From Paenarthrobacter sp. A20 (lineage in GTDB: Bacteria > Actinomycetota > Actinomycetes > Actinomycetales > Micrococcaceae), in the NCBI RefSeq assembly GCF_024168825.1, contig NZ_JALJWH010000001.1, positions 1,922,001 through 1,986,000 of the forward strand: DNA of 64,000 nucleotides, read 5' to 3'. The translations under genes and the position numbers were made by a program. The stretch's first letter is position 1, and each line of letters starts with the position of its first letter. The notes beneath the pieces were generated by a model. The model saw nothing but the letters and a program-made list of their open reading frames with translations, was not told where the DNA came from and did no database searches. Of this stretch, positions 30,442-40,051 are shown in pieces.

Positions 30442-32166
30442 TTAGTTCTCGACGCCGACGATCGAGAGGTCGATGCCGCCGAAGAAGTAGCCCACCTGGG
30501 CGTTGCGGACGTTGGAACCGACCACGCTGTTGGTGTGGCTGCGGATGAGTGGCACGATCGGGTAGGTCTTCAAGGCTGAGCCGAAGGCCTCGGACCACTT
30601 CTTACCAAGTTCCTCCGAGTTGCCGTCCGTATTACGGAGCTCGAACATGGCCTTGGACACTACGGGATCGAAGTAGCGGGAAGTGTTGGAGAAGCCGTAG
30701 CTGGTGCCGTCGTTGTTCGGGCCGAGCAGGGGATCTGCGGAGGTGCGGATGGAGGCAGGATCGGCGCCGCCACACCAGCCGGAGCGGCCCATGTCCGGGA
30801 GTTGCTCGCTGGCCAGGATGGAGTAGTAGTTCGGTGCGGGGATCGCAACCAACTCAACCTCGATGCCCAAAGCCTTGAGGTTCTGCTGAACCACGGTGCC
30901 GGTGTTCTTGAAAGCGTCCCGGTTGTTGGCGTAGCCGTAGGTGAGGGTCTTGGGGTAATCCTTGCCCTCCAGCAGCTTCTTGGCTTCCTCAAGCTTTGGC
31001 TTGCCGGTGGGATCCAGTTCCAGTTCGGTCTCCACGTAGCCGCGCATCTTGGAGTTCAGCGGGCTCTGCGTGATCTCACCGAAGCGGCGTCCACCGTACT
31101 GCACCAGGATGGATTGGCGATCCAGGGCAAGCGCGATGGCCTTGCGGACGTCCGGATCCGTGATCTTCTGGGTGTTCAGGCTCAGGACGTCATTGCAGCC
31201 CAGGAGGCCGGAGGCAACGCGGTCCTTGACCTGGGCGTCGGCCAGCTTGGCGGAATCCGAGGTCTGCAGGGCACCGTTGGAATCGAGCGTGATGGCGTTG
31301 GGATCCGAGTCGGCCAGAAGCTGCTGGCTGATGGTGGCCTGGGAGGTGGACAGGGAGAAGCTGAACGTGTCCGGAAGGGCGGAGCGGTTGGGATCCGTGG
31401 CGGGATCCCAGTGCGGGTTGCGGACCAGCTTGAGGGATTTGCCGCGGTTGTAGGACTCCACCATGTACGGCCCGGAGGAGACGGGGTGGTTGGTGTAGTC
31501 GAGCTTGGTGTCCTTGGCCTTCGGGACCGGCGCCGTGTTGGAGCGCGATGCCAGTGCGGGGAACTCGGCGAACGGCTTCTTCAGGTGGAAGACCACGGTG
31601 CGCTCATCGGGCGTTTCGACAGCCTTGAGCACAGCGGAAGGATCCTTGTACGGCCCCTTGTACCCGCCGGCGTCGAGCGCTGCGTTCAACTCCTGCGGCG
31701 CCTGGGTGAAGACATCCTGCGCGAAGGTGCGCTCCACGCCGTATTTGATGTCCGCTGAAGTGATGGGCGTTCCGTCCTCGAACTTCACGCCTTCCTTCAG
31801 GGTGAAGGTCCAGCTGAGTCCGTCATCGGAGACCTTGCCGGTATCGGTGGCGAGGTCCGGGACGACAGTTGGCGGCTGGCCGGCCGTTTCCTTGGCCATG
31901 GTCAAGGTGCGGTAGTACAGCTGACCGACGTTGGCCGTCTGGACATAGTTGCTGTTGCCCGGATCCAGGGTCTGGAAGTCGGAAGACATGAGGACGTTGA
32001 TGTTTCCGCCCTTGCCGTTGAAGCCGGACTTGACCACGTTGGGGGCCAACTCCGTGACCGAACCGGCGGGCTTGGAACTGCTGGGCTGGCTTTGGCCGGC
32101 GCCACAGCCGGTAGCGGCCATGGCGATCAACACCGAGAGTGCCAGTGCTCTTGCAGGGGTTTTCAT
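30442..32166 (-). CDS. ABC importer substrate-binding lipoprotein, OppA/DppA type (SBP family 5)
   Basis: A 574-residue extracytoplasmic binding protein with a lipoprotein signal: positively charged start, hydrophobic core and lipobox MAATGC at about 16-21. Family 5 features are the N-terminal NINVLMSSDFQTLDPGNSNYVQTANVGQLYYRTL and a KEGVKFEDGTPITSADIKYGVER signature. I start at ATG 32166, with AAGGAG upstream. The family binds peptides, nickel, sugars or opines. Its presence with two amidohydrolases hints at a modified amide or ring compound, but the ligand is not readable from sequence. Confidence 0.92.
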   Translation of the reverse strand: MKTPARALALSVLIAMAATGCGAGQSQPSSSKPAGSVTELAPNVVKSGFNGKGGNINVLMSSDFQTLDPGNSNYVQTANVGQLYYRTLTMAKETAGQPPTVVPDLATDTGKVSDDGLSWTFTLKEGVKFEDGTPITSADIKYGVERTFAQDVFTQAPQELNAALDAGGYKGPYKDPSAVLKAVETPDERTVVFHLKKPFAEFPALASRSNTAPVPKAKDTKLDYTNHPVSSGPYMVESYNRGKSLKLVRNPHWDPATDPNRSALPDTFSFSLSTSQATISQQLLADSDPNAITLDSNGALQTSDSAKLADAQVKDRVASGLLGCNDVLSLNTQKITDPDVRKAIALALDRQSILVQYGGRRFGEITQSPLNSKMRGYVETELELDPTGKPKLEEAKKLLEGKDYPKTLTYGYANNRDAFKNTGTVVQQNLKALGIEVELVAIPAPNYYSILASEQLPDMGRSGWCGGADPASIRTSADPLLGPNNDGTSYGFSNTSRYFDPVVSKAMFELRNTDGNSEELGKKWSEAFGSALKTYPIVPLIRSHTNSVVGSNVRNAQVGYFFGGIDLSIVGVEN

Positions 32167-32209
32167 GATGCTCCTTGTGAGGGGGTGAAAGGCGATGCGG
32201 GGATGAGGG

Positions 32210-33262
32210 TTAGTGGCGCGAAGCTTTGGGGTCCAGGGCATCCCGGACGGCGTCGCCCAGGAGGTTGAAGGCCAGGACGGTGATAATGAGCATGACGCCG
32301 GGGACAGCGAGGAACCACGGATCGCTGAGGTACCAGTTGCCGGACTGGGCGGCGTTGAGCATCTGGCCCCACGACGGTGTGGGGTCCTTGACGCCCACGC
32401 CCAGGAAGGACAACGCGGCCTCCGCCGAGATGTTGGTGGGGATCAACATGGTGGCGTACACCAGGACGACTCCCATCACGTTGGGGATGATCTGGCGGAA
32501 GAGAATGCTCAGGTGTGAGGCGCCAAAGGACCGTGCGGCTTCGACGAACTCGCGCTCGCGGAGGCTCAGCACCTGGCCGCGGACAATGCGGGCGAGGTAG
32601 GCCCAGCCGAAGAAGCCCAGGATGATGACCAGAGAGGCCATGGGCAGGAAGCTGCCTTCGCCGAGCGGGGTATCCCGGAGCCGCGACTGCAGGATGGGCG
32701 TCAGCGACAGCACGAGCAGGAGGTGCGGAAACGCGAGGAACAGGTCCATGATGCGGCTGATGATGGCGTCGGTCTTCCCGCCGAAGTAGCCGGCCGCCGC
32801 GCCCAGCACCGTGCCGAGGACTACGGAAACTGCGGTGGATAACAAAGCGATGGTGAGGGAGACCTGGCCACCGTAGGCGAGCCTCGCGAAGAGGTCGCGG
32901 CCCAGGCCCGGCTCGACGCCCAACCAGTGCTGGGCCGAGGGGTACATGTAGCCGGGGAGCGGAAGCCCGGGGGTCTGGAAGTCATCCAGCACTTCCGGGC
33001 TGGTGTTGGAAGTAAAGGGGTCGTTGCCCGACATGGCACTCAATACGGGAGCCAGGATGGCGAACAACACGATCGCCACCACCACGCACAGGCTGAGGAG
33101 CGCGATCTTGCTGCGCCGGATCCTCATCCACGCGGTGGCGAGCAGTGAGCGCGCCTCGGCAGGAGCGGCGGCTTTACCTTCCGGCGACGTTGCCGGAGGC
33201 GGCGGGCTGCCGGTGTTCGGTTCGATGGACTGTAACTGGGTCAACGGTTCTGCTCGATTCAT
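32210..33262 (-). CDS. ABC importer permease, OppC/DppC type
   Basis: Second permease, 350 residues, first gene of the operon. It has the OppC N-terminal domain (SLLATAWMRIRRSKIALLSL followed by a membrane segment), GVEPGLGRDLFARLAYGGQVSL and the EAA-type loop REFVEAARSFGASHL. A Pro- and Ala-rich cytosolic tail of about 40 residues precedes the first membrane segment. Transcription probably starts in the intergenic region 33263-33410, which is shared with the divergent amidohydrolase. Confidence 0.93.
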   Translation of the reverse strand: MNRAEPLTQLQSIEPNTGSPPPPATSPEGKAAAPAEARSLLATAWMRIRRSKIALLSLCVVVAIVLFAILAPVLSAMSGNDPFTSNTSPEVLDDFQTPGLPLPGYMYPSAQHWLGVEPGLGRDLFARLAYGGQVSLTIALLSTAVSVVLGTVLGAAAGYFGGKTDAIISRIMDLFLAFPHLLLVLSLTPILQSRLRDTPLGEGSFLPMASLVIILGFFGWAYLARIVRGQVLSLREREFVEAARSFGASHLSILFRQIIPNVMGVVLVYATMLIPTNISAEAALSFLGVGVKDPTPSWGQMLNAAQSGNWYLSDPWFLAVPGVMLIITVLAFNLLGDAVRDALDPKASRH

Positions 33263-33288
33263 GATCCGAGGAGCTGGCTCCGGAGTTC

Positions 33289-33361
33289 TTGTATACCAAA
33301 ATAGACTAGAGCACGATCCATGCGATGTAAATCACAAATAATGTAGTGTTTGGAATACCAG
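33289..33361. promoter_or_regulatory. Divergent control region with two GntR/FCD-type sites
   Basis: Site 1 ttgtataccaaa (33289-33300) is close to the perfect palindrome at 24074. Site 2 tttggaataccag (33349-33361) repeats exactly the site at 23980 on the other strand. They stand about 50 bases apart between oppC and the divergent amidohydrolase, so each can govern one direction. The GntR gene at 34912 is the natural candidate to bind them. Confidence 0.65.
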
Positions 33362-33410
33362 AGAGTAGTCACCGCAATGTCCGCCGTAGGACAGGAAACA
33401 GGAGTCGCCC

Positions 33411-34877
33411 GTGCCCACCAAGGTCACCGCCCGCTACGTGCTGGGCCATCACAACGGACACCATGTCCTGCTGGAGAACGCCTGCGTGGTCTACAGCGGC
33501 CACACCATCGAGTACGTCGGCCATGACTACACGGGCCCTGTGGACGAGGAACGCCGGCTGGGTGAGGCACTGCTCATGCCAGGCCTGATCGATCTGGACG
33601 CCCTGACGGACATTGACCACCTCATCCTGGATAGCTGGGCTGGCGCGGAGCAGACCAAGGGGCACCAGTGGTCAGAGGACTACTTCCAGAACCGCCGCGC
33701 GGATGTCTTCACCGCCGAAGAACGCCAGCAGATCCGCGAATACGCCCTGATCCAACTGGTCCTGCATGGCATCACCACTTACATGCCCATCGCGTCCGAG
33801 GTGCACTCCGAATGGGCTGAGCCACTCGAGGAACTGGTGGGGATGGCGGAGACCAGCAGCCGCTTGGGCCTGCGGGCCTTCCTGGGTCCCGCCTACCGTT
33901 CCGGCGTGAACGTCGTGTTGGACACGGGCGAACGGTCAGTAATGTTCGACGACGGTCGCGGCCGTGAGGGACTCGCTGACGCCTTGCGCTTCATTGACCA
34001 TGCGAGCGAACTCAACGATCCGCTGGTCAACGCAGTCCTGCTCCCGTGCCGGATCGAGACGCTGGACATCGAGATGCTCAAGGCCACCGCGGCAGCGTCG
34101 AGCGAGCGGAACGTGCTGGTGCGCCTGCACTCCCTGCAGGGCTTGGTGGAACGCGAACTCATCCTGGACTGGCACGGCGTGACGCCCTTGGAGCTCCTGG
34201 ACCAAGTGGGTTTGCTCAACGAACGCCTCCTGATCCCGCATGCCACCTACACGGACCGGAATCCCGCGGTGCATGGCGAAGACCGCGGAGACCTGGCAAG
34301 GCTGGCGGGCAGCGGTGCCAGCATCATCCACTGCCCGCTGACCTCGATGCGGTATGGCAGCACCCTGGACTCCTTCAACGCGTACAAGGAAGCCGGCATC
34401 AATATCTCCCTTGGCACGGACTCTTTCCCGCCGGACCTCATCCGCGGCATTGATGCCGGCGTTCAGCTCGCCAAGATCCTCGCAGGCACCAACGACGCCG
34501 GTGACGTGGCCGGGTACATCGACGCCGCCACTCTGGGTGGGGCCCATGCGTTGAAGCGGCCTGACCTGGGGCGTCTTGAACCGGGGGCCCAGGCCGACAT
34601 GGTGGCCTTCTCCTTGGCAGATATCCGGGACGGCGTCCACGCCGACCCGCTGCGGACCCTCCTCCTGAACGGCACGGCCCGCCAAGCCGTGCTGTCCGTA
34701 GTAGCCGGACGGACCATCATGGCTGATGGCGTGATAGCCGGAGTGGACCTGGATCACTGGCGCCTGAAGGGCCAGGAACTGTTCGAAAAGATGCGCAGCG
34801 CCTATACGGTCCGGGATGCCCGGAACCGCCCCGCCGACGAGCTCTTTCCTCCCGTGTATGCTCGGTTGGAACGCTGA
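33411..34877 (+). CDS. Amidohydrolase/chlorohydrolase-like protein lacking the HxH motif
   Basis: A 488-residue protein of the TrzN/AtzA/SsnA-like branch of amidohydrolases. Later motifs are recognisable: His 240 (LVRLHSLQ), His 277 (LIPHATYTD), IIHCPLTSMRYGS with His 307, and Asp 337 (LGTDSFPPD). The usual first metal motif, Gly-Leu-x-x-x-His-x-His, is replaced by GLIDLDALTDIDH at 58-70, so the normal metal pair is missing. It may bind metal otherwise or have lost hydrolase activity. It starts at an ATG/GTG-rich region (M at 33411) after the shared control region and is followed, 34 bases on, by the GntR gene. Confidence 0.8.
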   Translation: MPTKVTARYVLGHHNGHHVLLENACVVYSGHTIEYVGHDYTGPVDEERRLGEALLMPGLIDLDALTDIDHLILDSWAGAEQTKGHQWSEDYFQNRRADVFTAEERQQIREYALIQLVLHGITTYMPIASEVHSEWAEPLEELVGMAETSSRLGLRAFLGPAYRSGVNVVLDTGERSVMFDDGRGREGLADALRFIDHASELNDPLVNAVLLPCRIETLDIEMLKATAAASSERNVLVRLHSLQGLVERELILDWHGVTPLELLDQVGLLNERLLIPHATYTDRNPAVHGEDRGDLARLAGSGASIIHCPLTSMRYGSTLDSFNAYKEAGINISLGTDSFPPDLIRGIDAGVQLAKILAGTNDAGDVAGYIDAATLGGAHALKRPDLGRLEPGAQADMVAFSLADIRDGVHADPLRTLLLNGTARQAVLSVVAGRTIMADGVIAGVDLDHWRLKGQELFEKMRSAYTVRDARNRPADELFPPVYARLER

Positions 34878-34911
34878 TCGGCGCCGTCCGGCACAGGGAG
34901 CGGACGCTGGC

Positions 34912-35613
34912 ATGAAGGGAAGTTTGACAGTGGCTGAGGCGATGCCGGAAACGGGAAATGGCCGCGATGAAGAGGCCCGCGCGGAAAACGTCTACCAGTT
35001 GGTGCTGGAGGGCATCGTCACGGGGAAGTACGCCCAGGGGATGCGGTTGCGTGAACGCGAGCTCTCGGAGATCTACAACGTCTCCCGAATCCCCGTACGT
35101 GAGGCCATTCAGCGACTGGAGCAGGACGGCTTTGTGGAGACTTTCCCGCGCCGGGGTGCGGTGGTCCGGCAACTGACGCTCACGGACGTCAATGAGCTGT
35201 TCGACATTCGCCTCTGCCTGGAAACCTTCGCTGCCAGGATGGCTGCCACTCGTGTGGCGGAGGGCAGCGACGGCGGCCGGCTGGAGGAGCTCATGGACGC
35301 TTCCAAGGCGGCCATCGACGAGGACCGGACCGAAGATGTGGCGGTGATCAGCGCCGAACTGCACGCCGAGATCGTCCGGCTCTCCGGCAACAGGCTGCTC
35401 ATTGAATCCGTAAAGCCGCTCTTTGGGCGCATGCGGTGGATTTTCGGGCTGGCCCATAATCGCAGCAATGAACTCCAGCGCGACGAACACACTGAGCTGT
35501 GCAACGCGATCCTGAAAGGCCGGCCGGACCTGGCATACTCGCTGGCTTACTCGCATATCGAGCTGGGCCGCGAACCGGTCCTGTCAGGGCTCGCCGAAAC
35601 TCTGGACCCGTGA
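34912..35613 (+). CDS. GntR-family regulator with FCD domain
   Basis: Ligand-controlled regulator, 233 residues. The winged-helix part is visible (ARAENVYQLVLEGIVTGKYAQGMRLRERELSEIYNVSRIPVREAIQRLEQDGFVE in pieces), then the all-helical FCD domain with its metal-site-type histidines (SAELHAEIVRLSG, LAYSHIELGR). ATG 34912 has a distant AGGGAG; GTG 34930 with AAGGGAAG is the alternative. FCD regulators bind TGGTATACCA-like palindromes, which occur upstream of both divergent transcripts and of the MFS gene at 24107. Confidence 0.9.
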   Translation: MKGSLTVAEAMPETGNGRDEEARAENVYQLVLEGIVTGKYAQGMRLRERELSEIYNVSRIPVREAIQRLEQDGFVETFPRRGAVVRQLTLTDVNELFDIRLCLETFAARMAATRVAEGSDGGRLEELMDASKAAIDEDRTEDVAVISAELHAEIVRLSGNRLLIESVKPLFGRMRWIFGLAHNRSNELQRDEHTELCNAILKGRPDLAYSLAYSHIELGREPVLSGLAETLDP

Positions 35614-35674
35614 GTTTTTGTACAGATAACGCCCTTTAGGGGACCTCTTCCGGGCGTTATCTGTACAAAAACTC
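35612..35674. repeat. 23-bp perfect inverted repeat between convergent genes
   Basis: Arms 35612-35634 and 35652-35674 are perfect reverse complements over 23 bases (beginning gagtttttgtacag), with a 17-base loop. It overlaps the last bases of the GntR gene stop and ends three bases before the stop of the convergent DUF4032 gene. The site suits a bidirectional terminator, although it is less GC-rich than most and the arm is long, so it may also be a copy of a dispersed intergenic repeat. Confidence 0.85.
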
Positions 35675-35676
35675 CG

Positions 35677-37092
35677 CTAGTCGTCCGCGTCCGGGTACTC
35701 TTCCTCGTCGTCGTACCGGCCGGATTCCTCTACCTCGACCTCAAGGATCTTGAGCAGCTCCGTGTCCGGGTTCAGCATGATGGCGGCCTCGTCACGTCGG
35801 TGCTGCAGCACTGAGTCCAGGTAGGACTGCACAGTCTCCGCCAAGGGGACGTACCTGTCCTGCTTCTGGCTCATGTACCAGCGGTGCTCCAGGACCTCGT
35901 GCACCACTTCTGCCGGCTCCAGCTTCCCTGCCAGGTGACGGGGAATGGACCGCACAATGGGCTCGAAGATCTGGCTGACCCAGATGTGGGCGCTGATTTC
36001 CTCGTCGAGATCCGGGTTGTTGTCCGCCCGGAACTGGTCCATGTCGTTCAGCAGCCTGCGGGCCTGGTTCTCCTGGGCGTCCAGTCCGGTGAGGCGCAGC
36101 AAGCGGCGCTGGTGGTGACCGGCGTCGACGACCTTCGGCTGGAGCTGGATGGTTGAGCCGTCCGCCGTGGTCTTGATGGCGTATTCCTCCACATCGAAGC
36201 CCAGCTCGTTGAGGCGGCGGATGCGGGCGGCCACGCGCCACCTTTCGCCGAGTTCGAAAGATTCCTTCTCGGTCAGCTCAGTCCAGAGCCGACGGTAGCT
36301 GTCCATGATCAGCTCGCTGGTGGCGACTGGGTCCACCTTCTCTTCGATGAGTCCGCCGTCCAGCAGGTCCATCAGTTCACCGGCGATGTTCACCCGGGCG
36401 ATTTCGAGGTCGTATTCGCGCTGGCCCATGGACAGGTCCGGGTAGAGCTCGCCGGTTTCGGCGTCCACCAGGTAGGCGGCGAAGGCGCCGGCATCACGGC
36501 GGAACAACGTGTTGGACAGTGAAACGTCACCCCAGTAGAAGCCCACAAGGTGCAGGCGAACCAGCAGCAGGGCCTGTGCGTCAATGAGCCGGGTCAGGGT
36601 GTCCTTGCGGAGCATCTGCGAGAACAACGCCCGGTACGGCATGGAGAACTTCAGGTGCCGGGTTACCAGCACAGGGTTCAGTGGGCGCCCGTCCGCGGTG
36701 GTGCGTCCGGTGATCACAGCCACCGGCTCCACGCAGGGAACATCCAACCGGGCCAGCTTGCGCAGCATGTGGTACTCGTGTCGTGCCACGTGCTCCGACG
36801 TTTCCTTGATGGCGATCACCGAACCGCCCAAGTGCGCGAACCGCACGATGTGCCGGGAGATACCGCGGGGGAGCGCCGCAAGGTTCTCGGCGGGCCAGTC
36901 CTCCAGGGCGATATGCCACGGCAGGTCCAGCAGCTCCGGATCAGCCGCAGCCGCCGTAATGTTCAGGGAACCGATGACGCTGGCAGGCGGTGCAGTGTCC
37001 TGGGCACTGGCCGCTTCAGTGCGGGGGAGCTTGCCGATCTGCCCGTAGTCGGTAGGTTCGTCGTGCCACTGGGCTTCGTTTTGCTCGCTCAT
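35677..37092 (-). CDS. DUF4032 / kinase-like domain protein
   Basis: A 471-residue cytosolic protein of the DUF4032 family, common in actinobacteria. The first half looks like a lipopolysaccharide-kinase or small-molecule kinase fold: SVIAIKETSEHVARHEYHML (possible ATP-binding Lys), LLVRLHLVGFYWGDVSLSNTLF (catalytic-loop like, with GD-x-S-x-x-N) and AYLVDAETGELYPDLS (possible metal-binding D). The C-terminal part holds the DUF4032 domain, and the tail is very acidic. Its start overlaps the stop of the GH20 gene (ATGA), so they are co-transcribed. Substrate unknown. Confidence 0.8.
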   Translation of the reverse strand: MSEQNEAQWHDEPTDYGQIGKLPRTEAASAQDTAPPASVIGSLNITAAAADPELLDLPWHIALEDWPAENLAALPRGISRHIVRFAHLGGSVIAIKETSEHVARHEYHMLRKLARLDVPCVEPVAVITGRTTADGRPLNPVLVTRHLKFSMPYRALFSQMLRKDTLTRLIDAQALLLVRLHLVGFYWGDVSLSNTLFRRDAGAFAAYLVDAETGELYPDLSMGQREYDLEIARVNIAGELMDLLDGGLIEEKVDPVATSELIMDSYRRLWTELTEKESFELGERWRVAARIRRLNELGFDVEEYAIKTTADGSTIQLQPKVVDAGHHQRRLLRLTGLDAQENQARRLLNDMDQFRADNNPDLDEEISAHIWVSQIFEPIVRSIPRHLAGKLEPAEVVHEVLEHRWYMSQKQDRYVPLAETVQSYLDSVLQHRRDEAAIMLNPDTELLKILEVEVEESGRYDDEEEYPDADD

Positions 37093-38669
37093 GCCTCAAT
37101 TGTTCCGTACTTGGCGCTGATGGCTGACGCTTCGGCAAAGGGATACTCCGGCTTCGCAGACCATTCGACGTCGGGTGCTTCCTGGAAGACGACACCCTGC
37201 TTGGCGAGCCGGGCACCCAAGGCGCCCAACCGACGTCGGAAGTCACCGGCGTTGCGGACCTCCTGTCCGGACCAGGCGACTTCGGCCAGGGAAACAGCCC
37301 GTGGGTAGAGGAGCCACTGTGCCTGCTGGTTGTCGCGGACGGTTTCAGTCCACAGCGGCCCTTCGACGCCCAGGATCTGCTGGTCCGTGAGCCCGCCCTG
37401 GGCAGGATCCCAGTTGTAGTACTCGGACCAGGTAAAGGGGCCGCCCTCCACCCATTCAAGTCCGATGGGGCTGTCCGAGGCGTACTTTTGGTCCAGGTAG
37501 GTGTTGGCGGCGGGAGACATGATCACCTGTGAGCCAGCCTGTTCTGCCTGCCGCACCACGGGGGCGAAATCGCCGTGCCAGTATTGGATCACGGCACCTT
37601 CCGGAAGCTCGACGGCGGCAAATTCGTTCCAGCCCACCACGGTTTTGCCTGTCTCAGCACCGATCCGAACGAACTGCTGCACCATGGCAACGTAATCGTC
37701 GTGGTCGGTGACCTTCGCCTCGTCGCCACCGATATGGAGGTAGGGACCCGCTGTGATGGCAGCGAGCTGGCCAAGGACTTCGCGGACGAACTCGTAGGTG
37801 GCTGGCAGGTCGGCGGTGAGGGTTGACCACCCCACCTCCGCGGTGGTGCTCATCGGTTTGGCTGCGCCGTCCGGGTTGAGCTGCGGAATAGCGGCAAGGG
37901 CGGCGTTGACGTGGCCAGGGAGGTCGATTTCCGGCACTACCAGCACGTTCTTGGTTGCGGCGTAGGCCTGGATGTCCCTGAAATCCTGCTGCGTGTAGAA
38001 CCCGTGGCGCCCGCGGGCGGGTACGGCGGTGGGGACTTCCACTGCGCCTTGTCCGCCCAAGGCGGTCAGCTGGGCATAGGGCAAACCCGACGGATTTTGT
38101 TCCGGTTCGTGGATTTCAATACGCCACGCTTGGTCGTCCGTGAGGTGCAGGTGCAGGGCGTTCAACTTGAACTGGGTCATGACATCGATCTGGGCCTTGA
38201 CCTCCTCCACCGTGAAGAAGCTGCGGGCAACGTCCAGCATCAGTCCGCGATACGCGAACCGGGGAGCATCGGCAATCTCGACGGCGGGAATCACCCAGGT
38301 ATCGTCGCTGCGGTCAGCGCCTTCGACAGCCGCCGGGAAAAGCTGCCGGAGTGTCTGCACTCCGTTGAAGAGTCCAGCGGCAGTGGAGGCCGTGAGCTGT
38401 ACTCCATCTTCGGCGGCGGTAAGGGCATAAGCTTCCGGGCCGCCGTCGAAGGTTTCCGTCAACTCCAAGGCGATGTCGCCGGGGCGGGTGTCCGCAACGA
38501 GGGGCAGCTCGAAACCGGTGCCACTGTGCAGAAGCGCAGCGAGCTGTTCACCGACCGGCGCGGCGGAACCGACCGCGGTGATCCGTGCTGTGGAAGCAAG
38601 CGTGAAGGCCGGGCCATCCAGGAGTGCGACGTGGGAGGGGCGGGGGATCAGGTTGTCCGTCGTGTTCAT
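37089..38669 (-). CDS. GH20 beta-N-acetylhexosaminidase
   Basis: Removes terminal N-acetylglucosamine or -galactosamine from chitobiose or glycans by substrate-assisted catalysis. 526 residues with an N-terminal domain, then the barrel with YRGLMLDVARSFFTVEEV, HLTDDQAWRIEI and the catalytic Asp-Glu pair in HIGGDEAK (316-317). No signal peptide is visible, so it is probably cytosolic and acts on imported oligomers, consistent with the sugar-importer ATPase gene just upstream. The start codon is ATG 38669, with TTTCTCCC...AAAGAACGGC upstream. Confidence 0.93.
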   Translation of the reverse strand: MNTTDNLIPRPSHVALLDGPAFTLASTARITAVGSAAPVGEQLAALLHSGTGFELPLVADTRPGDIALELTETFDGGPEAYALTAAEDGVQLTASTAAGLFNGVQTLRQLFPAAVEGADRSDDTWVIPAVEIADAPRFAYRGLMLDVARSFFTVEEVKAQIDVMTQFKLNALHLHLTDDQAWRIEIHEPEQNPSGLPYAQLTALGGQGAVEVPTAVPARGRHGFYTQQDFRDIQAYAATKNVLVVPEIDLPGHVNAALAAIPQLNPDGAAKPMSTTAEVGWSTLTADLPATYEFVREVLGQLAAITAGPYLHIGGDEAKVTDHDDYVAMVQQFVRIGAETGKTVVGWNEFAAVELPEGAVIQYWHGDFAPVVRQAEQAGSQVIMSPAANTYLDQKYASDSPIGLEWVEGGPFTWSEYYNWDPAQGGLTDQQILGVEGPLWTETVRDNQQAQWLLYPRAVSLAEVAWSGQEVRNAGDFRRRLGALGARLAKQGVVFQEAPDVEWSAKPEYPFAEASAISAKYGTIEA

Positions 38670-38702
38670 GCCGTTCTTTCTGGGAGAAAGGTTAACGCGA
38701 GA

Positions 38703-38730
38703 GCGGCCCGACCTGGAGGGGTCGGGCCGC
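38703..38730 (-). terminator. Terminator after the msiK-like gene
   Basis: Hairpin with 11-base perfect arms (gcggcccgacc / ggtcgggccgc) between the ATPase gene stop (38763) and the GH20 start, so the two are likely separate transcripts. Confidence 0.8.
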
Positions 38731-38762
38731 TTTCATGCGGAGTTATGTGACTGCCGGTGGGA

Positions 38763-39845
<1,083 letters not shown>

Positions 39846-40051
39846 AGTTATCAATCCCTTCACCGGCAGGTACGTGCCGGACGATCCGTTGTGAATGGTT
39901 CATTTTCTTCAGTTGAACTCCCCGGCCAATGGCCGGGGAGGATCGTGTGACGTCGCACGGTTCTGTGCGTCACATCACATCCAAGAGTATGTCAGACTTT
40001 TTGACTAACTACCTAAATGTTACGAACGTCACATGTTGCGCTGCTCACACG

